This document shows, in pieces, positions 8,958 through 16,255 of a stretch of 64,000 bases of DNA. Within the stretch, counting starts at the first letter, position 1, and each line of letters opens with the position of its first letter. The position numbers and the translations under genes were made by a program. Origin of the DNA: Candidatus Pantoea gossypiicola (GTDB lineage Bacteria; Pseudomonadota; Gammaproteobacteria; Enterobacterales; Enterobacteriaceae). Under the pieces are notes generated by a model, which saw nothing but the letters and a program-made list of their open reading frames with translations, searched no databases and was not told where the DNA came from. The stretch covers positions 62,001 to 126,000 of the forward strand of contig NZ_VWVM01000008.1 of NCBI RefSeq assembly GCF_008632075.1, in the 5' to 3' direction.

Positions 8958-9615
8958 CGACGAAATCCTTTTTATAAACACTGTTTAACACAGCGCGCGT
9001 TATCGCCGCACCGACAAATTTCAGCACGAACATTAATAGCAGCGGAATAATAATTGGCAGCGTCATGGAGGCGAACAGCGCTGAACCGATGGCGAAGTAA
9101 TTATTGATTAATCCGGCACCGGAATATTGCCAGGCACTCATCACCACCAGCTCTTTTTTACCAATCTGTTTCTGGTCAGCCATCTCTTTGGTTAATGCTG
9201 CGCCCGCGTCGGTGCTTTGCAGATCAGTGATTAACGCCAGACCGCAACGACCCGGCAACCCCATCAGCGGCTTAAGCAGCGGCGTCAGCAAGCGATGTGC
9301 CGCGCGAATCGCGCCGTAATGCGTAAAGATTTCCAGCACACCCAGCGCCAGCATTACCGTGGGGGTCAGCGACAGGGCAAACAGGAAGCCCGCTTTGGCG
9401 CTGAGTCCGCCTGCACCGAGAAAGGTATTGCTGGCGGGATCTTTCATGGTGCCGAAGCTGCCGCCCAGCGTAGTGAAGTCAAACGCACCCAGCCATTTAA
9501 GGCCCTCGACGTTATAAAACAGCCCTGAAAAAAACAGAATGGCAAAAATTAATGCGATATAACTGCCTTTAGTCGCCGTCATTTTTACCGGATTAACCAC
9601 ACTCTCTTCTGACAT
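8947..9615 (-). CDS. YjiH-like inner membrane protein (nucleoside-recognition/Gate domain)
   Basis: A 222 aa membrane protein with several hydrophobic segments (IALIFAILFFSGLFYNVEG; FLFALSLTPTVMLALGVLE; LFASMTLPIIIPLLLMFVLK) and Gate-domain sequence RLLTPLLKPLMGLPGRCGL. Start ATG 9613-9615 follows an AGGAGAAAATA ribosome site; the 16 residues upstream in the same frame are not conserved. First gene of a three-gene leftward operon with the YjiG-like and M20 genes. It is homologous to E. coli YjiH, but the transported substrate is unknown. Confidence 0.8.
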   Translation of the reverse strand: MSEESVVNPVKMTATKGSYIALIFAILFFSGLFYNVEGLKWLGAFDFTTLGGSFGTMKDPASNTFLGAGGLSAKAGFLFALSLTPTVMLALGVLEIFTHYGAIRAAHRLLTPLLKPLMGLPGRCGLALITDLQSTDAGAALTKEMADQKQIGKKELVVMSAWQYSGAGLINNYFAIGSALFASMTLPIIIPLLLMFVLKFVGAAITRAVLNSVYKKDFVDGK

Positions 9616-10106
9616 TATTTTCTCCTGATAACATGGCCTGCCGCCCGTTCCCTGCCGTGACAAGTTTCAATATATGGAACTCAGTTCTAAGCAGGATTTA
9701 TGCCAGAGCCGCTAAGAGAAAGGTTGTTAACGCTTTATTTCCCGACACAGCACGTTTAATCAACGCCATGACTCTTATCAGTCTCTGAAAATTATTTTTC
9801 AGACCACAACGTGATATTTCCGGGACGGCATCAGATTGGCGATATTTCGTCTGCTTCAGCAACTTGTTGCACCAGCAGAATAACCATTGTCCGCACTATC
9901 ATGGTGCTGATCCCCCTGACGTTATTGCCTGATGTTGCGCGATACAGAATGAGAATTGGTCGCATTCAATTTCCGAAATAATTCTATTTAAATCAACCAG
10001 ATAAATTGACTTATTTTGCGTAAAAGGCTTCACTTTACTAACATGTATGATGCATAATTCACCGCATCTACCTGTTTATTTAACATCTTCTTAAAAGGAC
10101 TCGGCC
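9616..10106. promoter_or_regulatory. Divergent promoter region, yjiH-like / ftnA; candidate operator
   Basis: A 491-bp AT-richer intergenic region with no credible ORF. A perfect 11-bp palindrome GAACTCAGTTC lies at 9677-9687, about 60 bp before the YjiH-like start; it could be an operator for an unidentified regulator. The ftnA ribosome site AAAAGGA lies at about 10094-10100. I see no clear Fur box. Confidence 0.35.
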
Positions 10107-10613
10107 ATGCTGACTGCTGAAATGACTGGGCGTTTAAACGACCAGCTGAACCTGGAATTTTTCTCTGCCAATCTTTATCTGCAAATGAGTGCCTGGTGCA
10201 GCGACAAAGGCTTTGAGGGTGCCGCTTCCTTCCTGAAGATGCATTCACGCGAAGAGATGCAGCATATGCAGCGTCTGTTTGATTATCTGAGCGATACCGG
10301 CGCGATGCCGGTGCTGGGCACCATCGCTGCGCCACCGGTTTCTTTCACCTCACTGAATGAAATCCTGCAGCAAGCGCTGGAACATGAGCAGCTGATCACC
10401 AGCAAAATCAATGAGCTGGCACATGCCGCTATGACGTCACAGGATTACTCTACCTTCAACTTCCTGCAGTGGTATGTTGCCGAACAGCATGAAGAAGAGA
10501 AGCTGTTCAAAACTGTGCTGGATAAACTGGCGCTGGTCAGCAACAGCGGCAACGGTCTGTTTCTGGTTGATAAAGATCTGGGCCGTATGAGCACCGAGAA
10601 CCACGCAGAATAA
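10107..10613 (+). CDS. ftnA: Bacterial non-haem ferritin
   Basis: Cytosolic iron storage, forming a 24-subunit shell. The 168 aa product aligns with E. coli FtnA (165 aa). Ferroxidase-centre residues are visible: Glu in LNLEFF (about 17), Glu/His in REEMQHM (about 50 and 53), Glu in EHEQLIT (about 94) and Gln in AEQHEEEKL (about 127). Start ATG follows AAAAGGACTCGGCC. The gene stands alone. Its stop is 73 bp before the dispersed structured repeat, which lies in the sense direction and may form the ftnA 3'-UTR. Confidence 0.93.
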   Translation: MLTAEMTGRLNDQLNLEFFSANLYLQMSAWCSDKGFEGAASFLKMHSREEMQHMQRLFDYLSDTGAMPVLGTIAAPPVSFTSLNEILQQALEHEQLITSKINELAHAAMTSQDYSTFNFLQWYVAEQHEEEKLFKTVLDKLALVSNSGNGLFLVDKDLGRMSTENHAE

Positions 10614-10730
10614 TATCTTTCAGGTCGGTTCAGACTGCTGACAATTCCCTGGTGCGCTTTCAGGAAGCAATGATAAAGCTTAAGTAGCAGGGAATACGGT
10701 CAGAGGAGGAAAGCGTCCCGCGCCCTGGAC

Positions 10731-11120
10731 AAAAACGCCGGGAGCGTTTTTGAACAACGCAACGCGTTGGCCCGGCCAGGGGCGCACCTCAGGAATGAGG
10801 TGCGTACTAAAAACGCCGGGAGCGTTTTTGAACAGCGCAAAGCGTTGGCCCGGCAACGGGCGCACCTCAGGGATGAGGTGCGTACTAAAAACGCCGGGAG
10901 CGTTTTTGAACAGCGCAAAGCGTTGGCCCGGCAACGGGCGCACCTCAGGGATGAGGTGCGTACTAAAAACGCCGGGAGTGTTTTTGAACAGCGCAAAGCG
11001 TTGGCCCGGCAACGGGCGCACCTCAGGGATGAGGTGCGTACTAAAAACGCCGGGAGCGTTTTTGAACAGCGCAAAGCGTTGGCCCGGCAACGGGCGCACC
11101 TCAGGGATGAGGTGCGTAAT
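10731..11120 (+). repeat. Five tandem 78-bp units, each of three hairpins
   Basis: Unit starts are at 10731, 10809, 10887, 10965 and 11043, with an exact period of 78 bp. Each unit contains hairpin A (AAAAACGC, loop CGGGA, GCGTTTTT) and hairpin C (CGCACCTCA, loop GGGA, TGAGGTGCG); units 2-5 also contain hairpin B (CGTTG, loop GCCCGG, CAACG). Unit 1 is the most divergent (GGAA loop in C, altered B arm); units 2-5 are almost identical. Because 78 is a multiple of three, several spurious long ORFs cross the array in both directions. Confidence 0.97.
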
Positions 11121-11233
11121 CGCGCGGGTCGAGCATGTCACGAACTGGCCTTAGCGTCTTTCCGAACTGACCGTATTTCCTGCTCAAGCACGATCTCACA
11201 GCGAAGCAGGTCCGGTTTTGCTGTTGCCCTTAA

Positions 11234-11262
11234 CGGCCCCCGCTTCGGGGCCGGACTTTTCT
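11234..11262 (+). terminator. Hairpin terminator at the end of repeat member 1
   Basis: Arms CGGCCCC (11234-11240) and GGGGCCG (11247-11253) are followed by GACTTTTCTTC on the plus strand. It would end transcripts reading through from ftnA and the repeat, and could also slow leftward transcripts of the GH31 operon. Confidence 0.55.
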
Positions 11263-11282
11263 TCACTGCCTCCTCAACACAG

Positions 11283-13646
11283 CTATCCCAGCCGGTAACT
11301 CGCCGCTTTCTCGCCATTCACCCACAGCTCACGACGTTCCCCCGGAGGCAGTAACAGCGCGATCTCCCGCCAGGCGGGCTGATAGTCGCCGCGTTTTTCC
11401 ACCGTCAGATCGATACGGCTGGCGCTGCTGCACAATGTCCAGCTCAGCCACAGCGCATTGCCCTGCTGCCAGCCATGGCTCTCACCGTCGTCGTCAAAAA
11501 TTTCGCCCTGAGTGGTTACGCCTTCCGGTGCCGGCCACAGCTGCCACTGCCGCACGGTATCGCGCCGCGCATCGGTCGTGGTTTCACACTCGCCCAGCGG
11601 GATTACTGCACCCGCCCGCACCAGCAGCGGCAGACGATCCAGCGGCGCATCCAGCGTGATGGTTTCGCCGCCCGCAAACGCCCTGCCGCTGTGCCAGTCA
11701 TACCAGCCGCCCTGGTTGCGTGGCAGATAGACTTCCCGGCTGCGCGCGCCCTGCTCCACGACGCTGGCGACCAGCAGATCGCGCCCCAGCATAAAATCAT
11801 CACACTCCTCATAGGTTTGCGGGTCCTGCTCGTGGTCGAGGAAGGTCGGACGCAGCATCGGCTCATCTTCCGCGCTGGCCTGCCACGCGAGGTTATAGAG
11901 GTAAGGCATCAGACGATAGCGCAGCCGGATCGCCTCGCGGATCATCGGTGTGACATCCGGGTACATCCATGGCTCGTTCACGGTGTGATCGTCATTCCAC
12001 GAATGGATGGTAAAGCGCGGATGCATTACGCCATTCTGAACCCAGCGCACAAACAGCTCGGCATCCGGCTTGTCGCCCGAGAAGCCGCCGACATCGTGTC
12101 CGACGTTAAACAGCCCGGACAGGCTCATTCCCAGTCCCATGCGGATGTTGTAGCGCAGGGTCTGCCAGCTGGTACGGTTATCACCGCTCCAGGTCTGTAC
12201 ATAGCGCTGCATCCCGGCACAGCCGGACCGTGAGATCAGATAGGGTCGTTTGTCTGGTGCAAACTGCTGCTGGGCTTCCATCGAGGCGCGCATCATCAGC
12301 AACGGCATCACCGGGCGGATATGCTTGATCGCGATCGGCTGACCAAACCCGTGACAGCGCGCTTCGCCATCCCATACTTCATATTCGTTGTTGTCATTCC
12401 AGGTGGAATCGATGCCCTTTTCCAGCAGCTGTTGCGTCACATTCTCCTGCCACCAGCGCACCGCCTGCGGATGGGTGAAATCGAGGTGCGATCCCTCATC
12501 ATCCCAGAACACCGAACGCTCAGGGCGATCCTGTTCCGAGTCACGAATAAATAGCCCCTGCGCCGCCACTTCCTGGTAGCGCGGATGATCCTGCAGCAGA
12601 CAGGGCTTAATGTTGGCCGCCAGCTTCATTCCGGCACGATGAAACGCATCACTCAGCGCGTTGGGATTCGGGACTTTGTCGTAGTTCCAGTTGAAGACAT
12701 AGCGTTTGTTATTGATCGAGGTGTAACCGGAAGAGAGCTGGAACGAGTCGCAGGGAATTTCATGTTCGCGACACAGGCGGATAAAGGATTGCAGCTGCTG
12801 CTGCGCGTCCGGCGCATCGGTGTAGTGCATGGTCGAACCGCTGTAGCCCAGGCTCCACTTCGGCTGAAACAGCGTGCGCCCGGTCAGGCGCACAAAGGCT
12901 TTGGTGACATCGAGCAACGTCGGACCGAGCATCATGTAGTAATCGAGATCGCCCGCCTCGGCGCGGTAACGGCGATAAGGCAGATGGTAGTTATCCAGCT
13001 CATTCCCCAGATCGAGCCAGCTGCTGCTGAGGTTGTCATAAAACAGGCCAAAGCTGACGCCATCACGCTGCGTCAGGGTAAACGGAATATGTTTATAGAG
13101 CGGATCGGTGCTGGCGGCGTTATAGCCCATCGCGTCGAGATTACGCATCTCAAAACGCCGGTTAACGCGGTTCAGGTCGCCGGTCTTCTCGCCCAGGCCA
13201 TACACCCGATCCTGCGGCTGACGACGCTGATAGTGCTCCACTCCGTCGCCGTGAGCATTGAGCAGATAGGCACCGGTGTGACGATCGGCGGTCAGCGGTT
13301 GCCAGCTGGCACCCTCAAACTGCTCCCAGCTCAGGCAGAGCGGCTGATGCACCGTCACCCGCAGCTGTGATGTGCTGATGCGCAACTGCTGCGCATCGTG
13401 CTCCACCTGAAATGCGGGCAGCGTAAAGCCATCCAGCGCCTCGCGATCGCGTCCCTGCCAGGGCACATCATGCTCAGGCGCAATGCTCCAGGTGCGGTTC
13501 AGCGCCAGCTCACCGTCGCGCTTCAGCAGCACGCGCATCAGTTTCTCTTCCAGAACGTAAAGCCTCAGGAAATGTCGATCGTCGACCTTGAGTTCAACAA
13601 AATGATCGGCCTGCTGATGCAGCGTCCAGTTCTTCAGGGTTTTCAT
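11283..13646 (-). CDS. Glycoside hydrolase family 31 alpha-glycosidase
   Basis: Retaining alpha-glycosidase of 787 aa with no signal peptide, so probably cytosolic. Visible GH31 features are the N-terminal galactose-mutarotase-like domain (DRVYGLGEKTGDLNR), the (beta/alpha)8 barrel (KWSLGYSGSTMHY; FQLSSGYT), the nucleophile Asp in TWNDNNEYE, the acid/base Asp in WSGDNRTSW, and GHDVGGFSG. It is not the close orthologue of E. coli YicI. It lies 10 bp after an ExuT-like carrier gene and is divergent from a LacI regulator, so it probably hydrolyses an imported alpha-glycoside. The exact sugar is unknown; an anionic glycoside is possible given the carrier type. Confidence 0.85.
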   Translation of the reverse strand: MKTLKNWTLHQQADHFVELKVDDRHFLRLYVLEEKLMRVLLKRDGELALNRTWSIAPEHDVPWQGRDREALDGFTLPAFQVEHDAQQLRISTSQLRVTVHQPLCLSWEQFEGASWQPLTADRHTGAYLLNAHGDGVEHYQRRQPQDRVYGLGEKTGDLNRVNRRFEMRNLDAMGYNAASTDPLYKHIPFTLTQRDGVSFGLFYDNLSSSWLDLGNELDNYHLPYRRYRAEAGDLDYYMMLGPTLLDVTKAFVRLTGRTLFQPKWSLGYSGSTMHYTDAPDAQQQLQSFIRLCREHEIPCDSFQLSSGYTSINNKRYVFNWNYDKVPNPNALSDAFHRAGMKLAANIKPCLLQDHPRYQEVAAQGLFIRDSEQDRPERSVFWDDEGSHLDFTHPQAVRWWQENVTQQLLEKGIDSTWNDNNEYEVWDGEARCHGFGQPIAIKHIRPVMPLLMMRASMEAQQQFAPDKRPYLISRSGCAGMQRYVQTWSGDNRTSWQTLRYNIRMGLGMSLSGLFNVGHDVGGFSGDKPDAELFVRWVQNGVMHPRFTIHSWNDDHTVNEPWMYPDVTPMIREAIRLRYRLMPYLYNLAWQASAEDEPMLRPTFLDHEQDPQTYEECDDFMLGRDLLVASVVEQGARSREVYLPRNQGGWYDWHSGRAFAGGETITLDAPLDRLPLLVRAGAVIPLGECETTTDARRDTVRQWQLWPAPEGVTTQGEIFDDDGESHGWQQGNALWLSWTLCSSASRIDLTVEKRGDYQPAWREIALLLPPGERRELWVNGEKAASYRLG

Positions 13647-13656
13647 CGCGATATCC

Positions 13657-14967
13657 TTATGGGTTAGCAGGGCGCTGGCGGCGTTCGGCGATCAGCATCA
13701 CCAGGAAAACGGCACCAATCAGGTCAAAGAAGCCCATCGCTACAAACAGCGGATTAAAGCCGATGGTATCGGCGGTAACACCGATAATCAGCGAGAAGAT
13801 AAAGCTGGCGATCCAGGCGCAGGAGCCACGCATACCGTTAACGGTGGCCATCTGGCGGCGATCAAAGCGTTCCACCACCAGCGCACTCAGCATGCAGGAG
13901 ATCACCTGGTGACCGAAGCCGCCGACGGAGATCAGGGCAATAGCCAGCCAGGGATCTTTCACCAGCGTCATCAGCGCCAGCGAGACCATCAGCAGCGCGC
14001 CGGTGACTGAACTGGCAACAATGGAATTCACGCGGGTCATACCAAACCAGCGCACATAGATTCTGGTGAGATAGCCACTGGCGACGCTGCCGAGGTCGGC
14101 GGCCAGGAATGGCAGCCAGGCGAACATCACGATCTGCTTAAGATCCATGCCGCGCTCATTGGCAAGATAGAGCGGCACCCAGAAGCTCAGCACCGCCCAG
14201 GCGGGTTCAGCCAGAAAAGCCGGAATGGCGATGCCGTAGAATTTTTTCTCTTTACCAATCACTTTCAGCGCGGTGAAGAACGGCAGCTTTTCACCGATCG
14301 CCTCGTTGTCCTGATTAATAAAGGCGCGTTCATCATCAGACAGGCGAGGATGGCTTTCCGGCGAGTGATAGCCCCACCACCAGAGTCCCACCCACAGCAG
14401 ACCCAGACCGCCGGTCAGCAGAAATGCACCCTGCCAGCCAAAAGTAACGTGGGCAACGTAGATAATCGGTGGTGCCAGCATCGCACCAATCGAAAAGCCG
14501 ACGCCCGCCCAGCCCGCCGCGACCGGACGCTCCTTTTTCGGAAACCAGTCACCGATCGCTTTGGCATTAGCGGGCGTGGCCGCCGCTTCGGAAGCACCCA
14601 TCACAAAACGCAGCAGCGCCAGATGCAGCCAGCTTCCCGCACCGGCGTGCAGCAGACAGGTGACCGACCAGATCAGCGCGCAGATCAGGAAGCCCATCTT
14701 CAGTCCGATCACATCGATCAGCCAGCCGCAAATCGGCTGGAACAGGGTATAGGCGAGCTGAAATGCTGCTACAACCCACGAATACTGTTCGGTGGTCATG
14801 TTCAGACTGGTTTTCAGTTCCGGTGCCAGAATGCCGAGGGAGTTACGGGTGATGTAGTTGACGGTTACACCCAGCAAAAACATTCCCAGCATCCACCAGC
14901 GTAAATTTTTAATCACGCGCACCGTGCGTGACGCACTGATGGGTTTGGTTGTTGATTCGAGGCTCAT
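13657..14967 (-). CDS. MFS transporter, anion:cation symporter type (ExuT/GudP-like)
   Basis: A 436 aa twelve-helix inner-membrane proton symporter. It resembles E. coli ExuT: NYITRNSLGILAPEL, an AAFQLAYTLFQPICGWL stretch, RFVMGASEAAATPANAKA, WFPKKERPVAAGW, a PAFLAEPAWAVLSFW stretch, and the ending ADTIGFNPLFVAMG. This family mostly carries hexuronates, aldonates or glucarate. It is first in a two-gene leftward operon with the GH31 glycosidase. The pairing of an anion-type carrier with an alpha-glycosidase suggests a glycoside carrying an acidic sugar, but neutral sugars are not excluded. Confidence 0.85.
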   Translation of the reverse strand: MSLESTTKPISASRTVRVIKNLRWWMLGMFLLGVTVNYITRNSLGILAPELKTSLNMTTEQYSWVVAAFQLAYTLFQPICGWLIDVIGLKMGFLICALIWSVTCLLHAGAGSWLHLALLRFVMGASEAAATPANAKAIGDWFPKKERPVAAGWAGVGFSIGAMLAPPIIYVAHVTFGWQGAFLLTGGLGLLWVGLWWWGYHSPESHPRLSDDERAFINQDNEAIGEKLPFFTALKVIGKEKKFYGIAIPAFLAEPAWAVLSFWVPLYLANERGMDLKQIVMFAWLPFLAADLGSVASGYLTRIYVRWFGMTRVNSIVASSVTGALLMVSLALMTLVKDPWLAIALISVGGFGHQVISCMLSALVVERFDRRQMATVNGMRGSCAWIASFIFSLIIGVTADTIGFNPLFVAMGFFDLIGAVFLVMLIAERRQRPANP

Positions 14968-15190
14968 TGTGCCACTCCTGATTGCGATTGATGACGCACA
15001 CCGCCTGCTGGCGTACCGCGTGTCCTTTTATCGAACTTAGAAAAGTGGGAAACGTGGGTACAGCCACTTTTTTGCAACGCTTTTCATGGCAGGCTGAATC
15101 GCGATAAAAAATGGCACTGAAACGCTTATCTGACGCGATTCAGCAGACTATGAAAAATTTTTCACTGGCAGATTTGAAGGCGATCACAGA
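14968..15190. promoter_or_regulatory. Divergent promoter region of the GH31 operon and LacI regulator
   Basis: An inverted repeat AAAAGTGG (15041-15048) and CCACTTTT (15064-15071) has its two arms 15 bp apart. Two similar half-sites, AACGCTTTTC (15077-15086) and GAAACGCTTA (near 15119), resemble halves of LacI-family operators. Any of them could be the operator of the divergent regulator. No further gene fits here. Confidence 0.35.
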
Positions 15191-16255
15191 ATGAAACAAA
15201 GGCTGAAAATCAGTGAGATTGCGGCGCTGAGCGGAGTCTCGATCAGTACGGTATCGCGGGTACTGGCCGGAAAAGCGAATACCCGTCCCGCGACGCGGGA
15301 CAAAGTGCTGGCCGTGGCGCAGCAGCAGGGCGTGCTGGATAATCTGCACAGCGGTCGCCTGCTGCTGAATAACCTGATGGTCTTTGCTCCACCGCGCGCC
15401 TTTGACGTACGCAGCGACATTTTCTACTACAAGGTGATTCAGGGAATCAGCCAGGCGGTAGAGCCACATGAGGTGCGGCTGCGCTACTGCCCGCTGGAAG
15501 AGGTGGAGAGTAATGCCGCGCTGTTTATCGATAAGATGCAGCAGACCGAAGCCGCCCTGCTGATCGGCATTGATGATGAGCATATTCATCAGCTGGCGGC
15601 GGAGATGAACAAGCCCTGCGTGCTGATCAACGCCCGCGATCGCCGTATGCGGCTGCCGTCAGTCTCGCCGCATCATCAGCTGATTGGTGAATTCTCCGCG
15701 CGCTACCTGTTTGAGCAGGGACATCGGCAGATCCTGTCCCTGCACTGCCTGCGCCGCTATACCATGGAGCAACGCTTACAGGGGGTGCGCGACGCCTGGC
15801 ACGCCATGAATCTGCGCTTTGACAGTCGCCAGCATCTGCTAACCCTGAACAGCTTCAGCAGCAATGAGGCGGCGGAACGGCTGGGTGAATATCTGCGCCA
15901 CTGCCCTGACGCGCTGCGTCCGACGGCGATTCTCGCCAGCGGGGATTACATAGCCGCAGGTGCCGTCACGGCGCTGGAGCAGGCCGGCCTGCGGGTGCCG
16001 CAGGATATCTCGGTAATGAGCATGGATGGGTTTAACCTGGCCGCTATCCACGATATTCCGCTGACCTCGGTGCAGGTGCCACGTGATGAGCTGGGCGCAG
16101 CGGCAGTCAGAATGCTGCAGGAGATGCGGCTGAACCCTGGCACACCCACCGGCAGCCTGTTGCTGAATGGCAGGCTGGTGGTGCGCGAGTCGGTGCGCCG
16201 CATCCGCGATAATCTCAGCCATGCGCCGGTTCAGCAGCATGGCCTTTATGATTAA
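15191..16255 (+). CDS. LacI-family transcriptional regulator
   Basis: A 354 aa repressor-type regulator. The N-terminal helix-turn-helix and hinge are clear (KISEIAALSGVSISTVSRVL, residues about 5-24). A periplasmic-binding-protein-like sensor domain follows, with ILASGDYIAAGAVTALEQAG and VMSMDGFNLAAIHDIPLTSV. The hinge helix (DNLHSGRLL) is unusual compared with the common Y-x-PN-x-xA-R-x-L form. It is divergent from the ExuT-like/GH31 operon, which it most likely controls. Its stop codon overlaps that of the convergent GGDEF-EAL gene by four bases (TTAA). Confidence 0.9.
   Translation: MKQRLKISEIAALSGVSISTVSRVLAGKANTRPATRDKVLAVAQQQGVLDNLHSGRLLLNNLMVFAPPRAFDVRSDIFYYKVIQGISQAVEPHEVRLRYCPLEEVESNAALFIDKMQQTEAALLIGIDDEHIHQLAAEMNKPCVLINARDRRMRLPSVSPHHQLIGEFSARYLFEQGHRQILSLHCLRRYTMEQRLQGVRDAWHAMNLRFDSRQHLLTLNSFSSNEAAERLGEYLRHCPDALRPTAILASGDYIAAGAVTALEQAGLRVPQDISVMSMDGFNLAAIHDIPLTSVQVPRDELGAAAVRMLQEMRLNPGTPTGSLLLNGRLVVRESVRRIRDNLSHAPVQQHGLYD

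Larger units (their letters stand above)
10660..11262 (+). repeat. Dispersed structured repeat element, member 1 (expanded)
   Basis: Closed by an 18-bp terminal inverted repeat AGCAGGGAATACGGTCAG (10686-10703) against its complement at 11167-11184 (17/18, with the remaining pair G.U in RNA). A conserved 5' flank (AGCAATG then AGCT, from about 10660) also occurs at members 2 and 3. A conserved 3' box CGATCTCACAGCGAAG (from 11191) and a GC-rich hairpin with a following T-run (11234-11262) follow. The core holds five 78-bp units. It has no transposase and no target duplication. It is in the sense direction of ftnA. Confidence 0.85.

Noticed and set aside
10731..11120. CRISPR array
   Set aside because: Units are directly tandem with no unique spacers, and no cas genes are present.
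10686..11184. Insertion sequence or classical MITE
   Set aside because: There is a terminal inverted repeat, but no transposase and no target-site duplication. Homology also continues outside the inverted repeats into the flanking box and terminator, which does not fit simple transposition.
10680..11354. Long ORFs with 26-residue repeats on both strands across the tandem array (10680-11141 minus, 10750-11154 plus, 10767-11354 plus)
   Set aside because: They exist because the 78-bp period is a multiple of three. Several frames are open on both strands at once, there is no ribosome site, and related members 2 and 3 do not preserve a frame.
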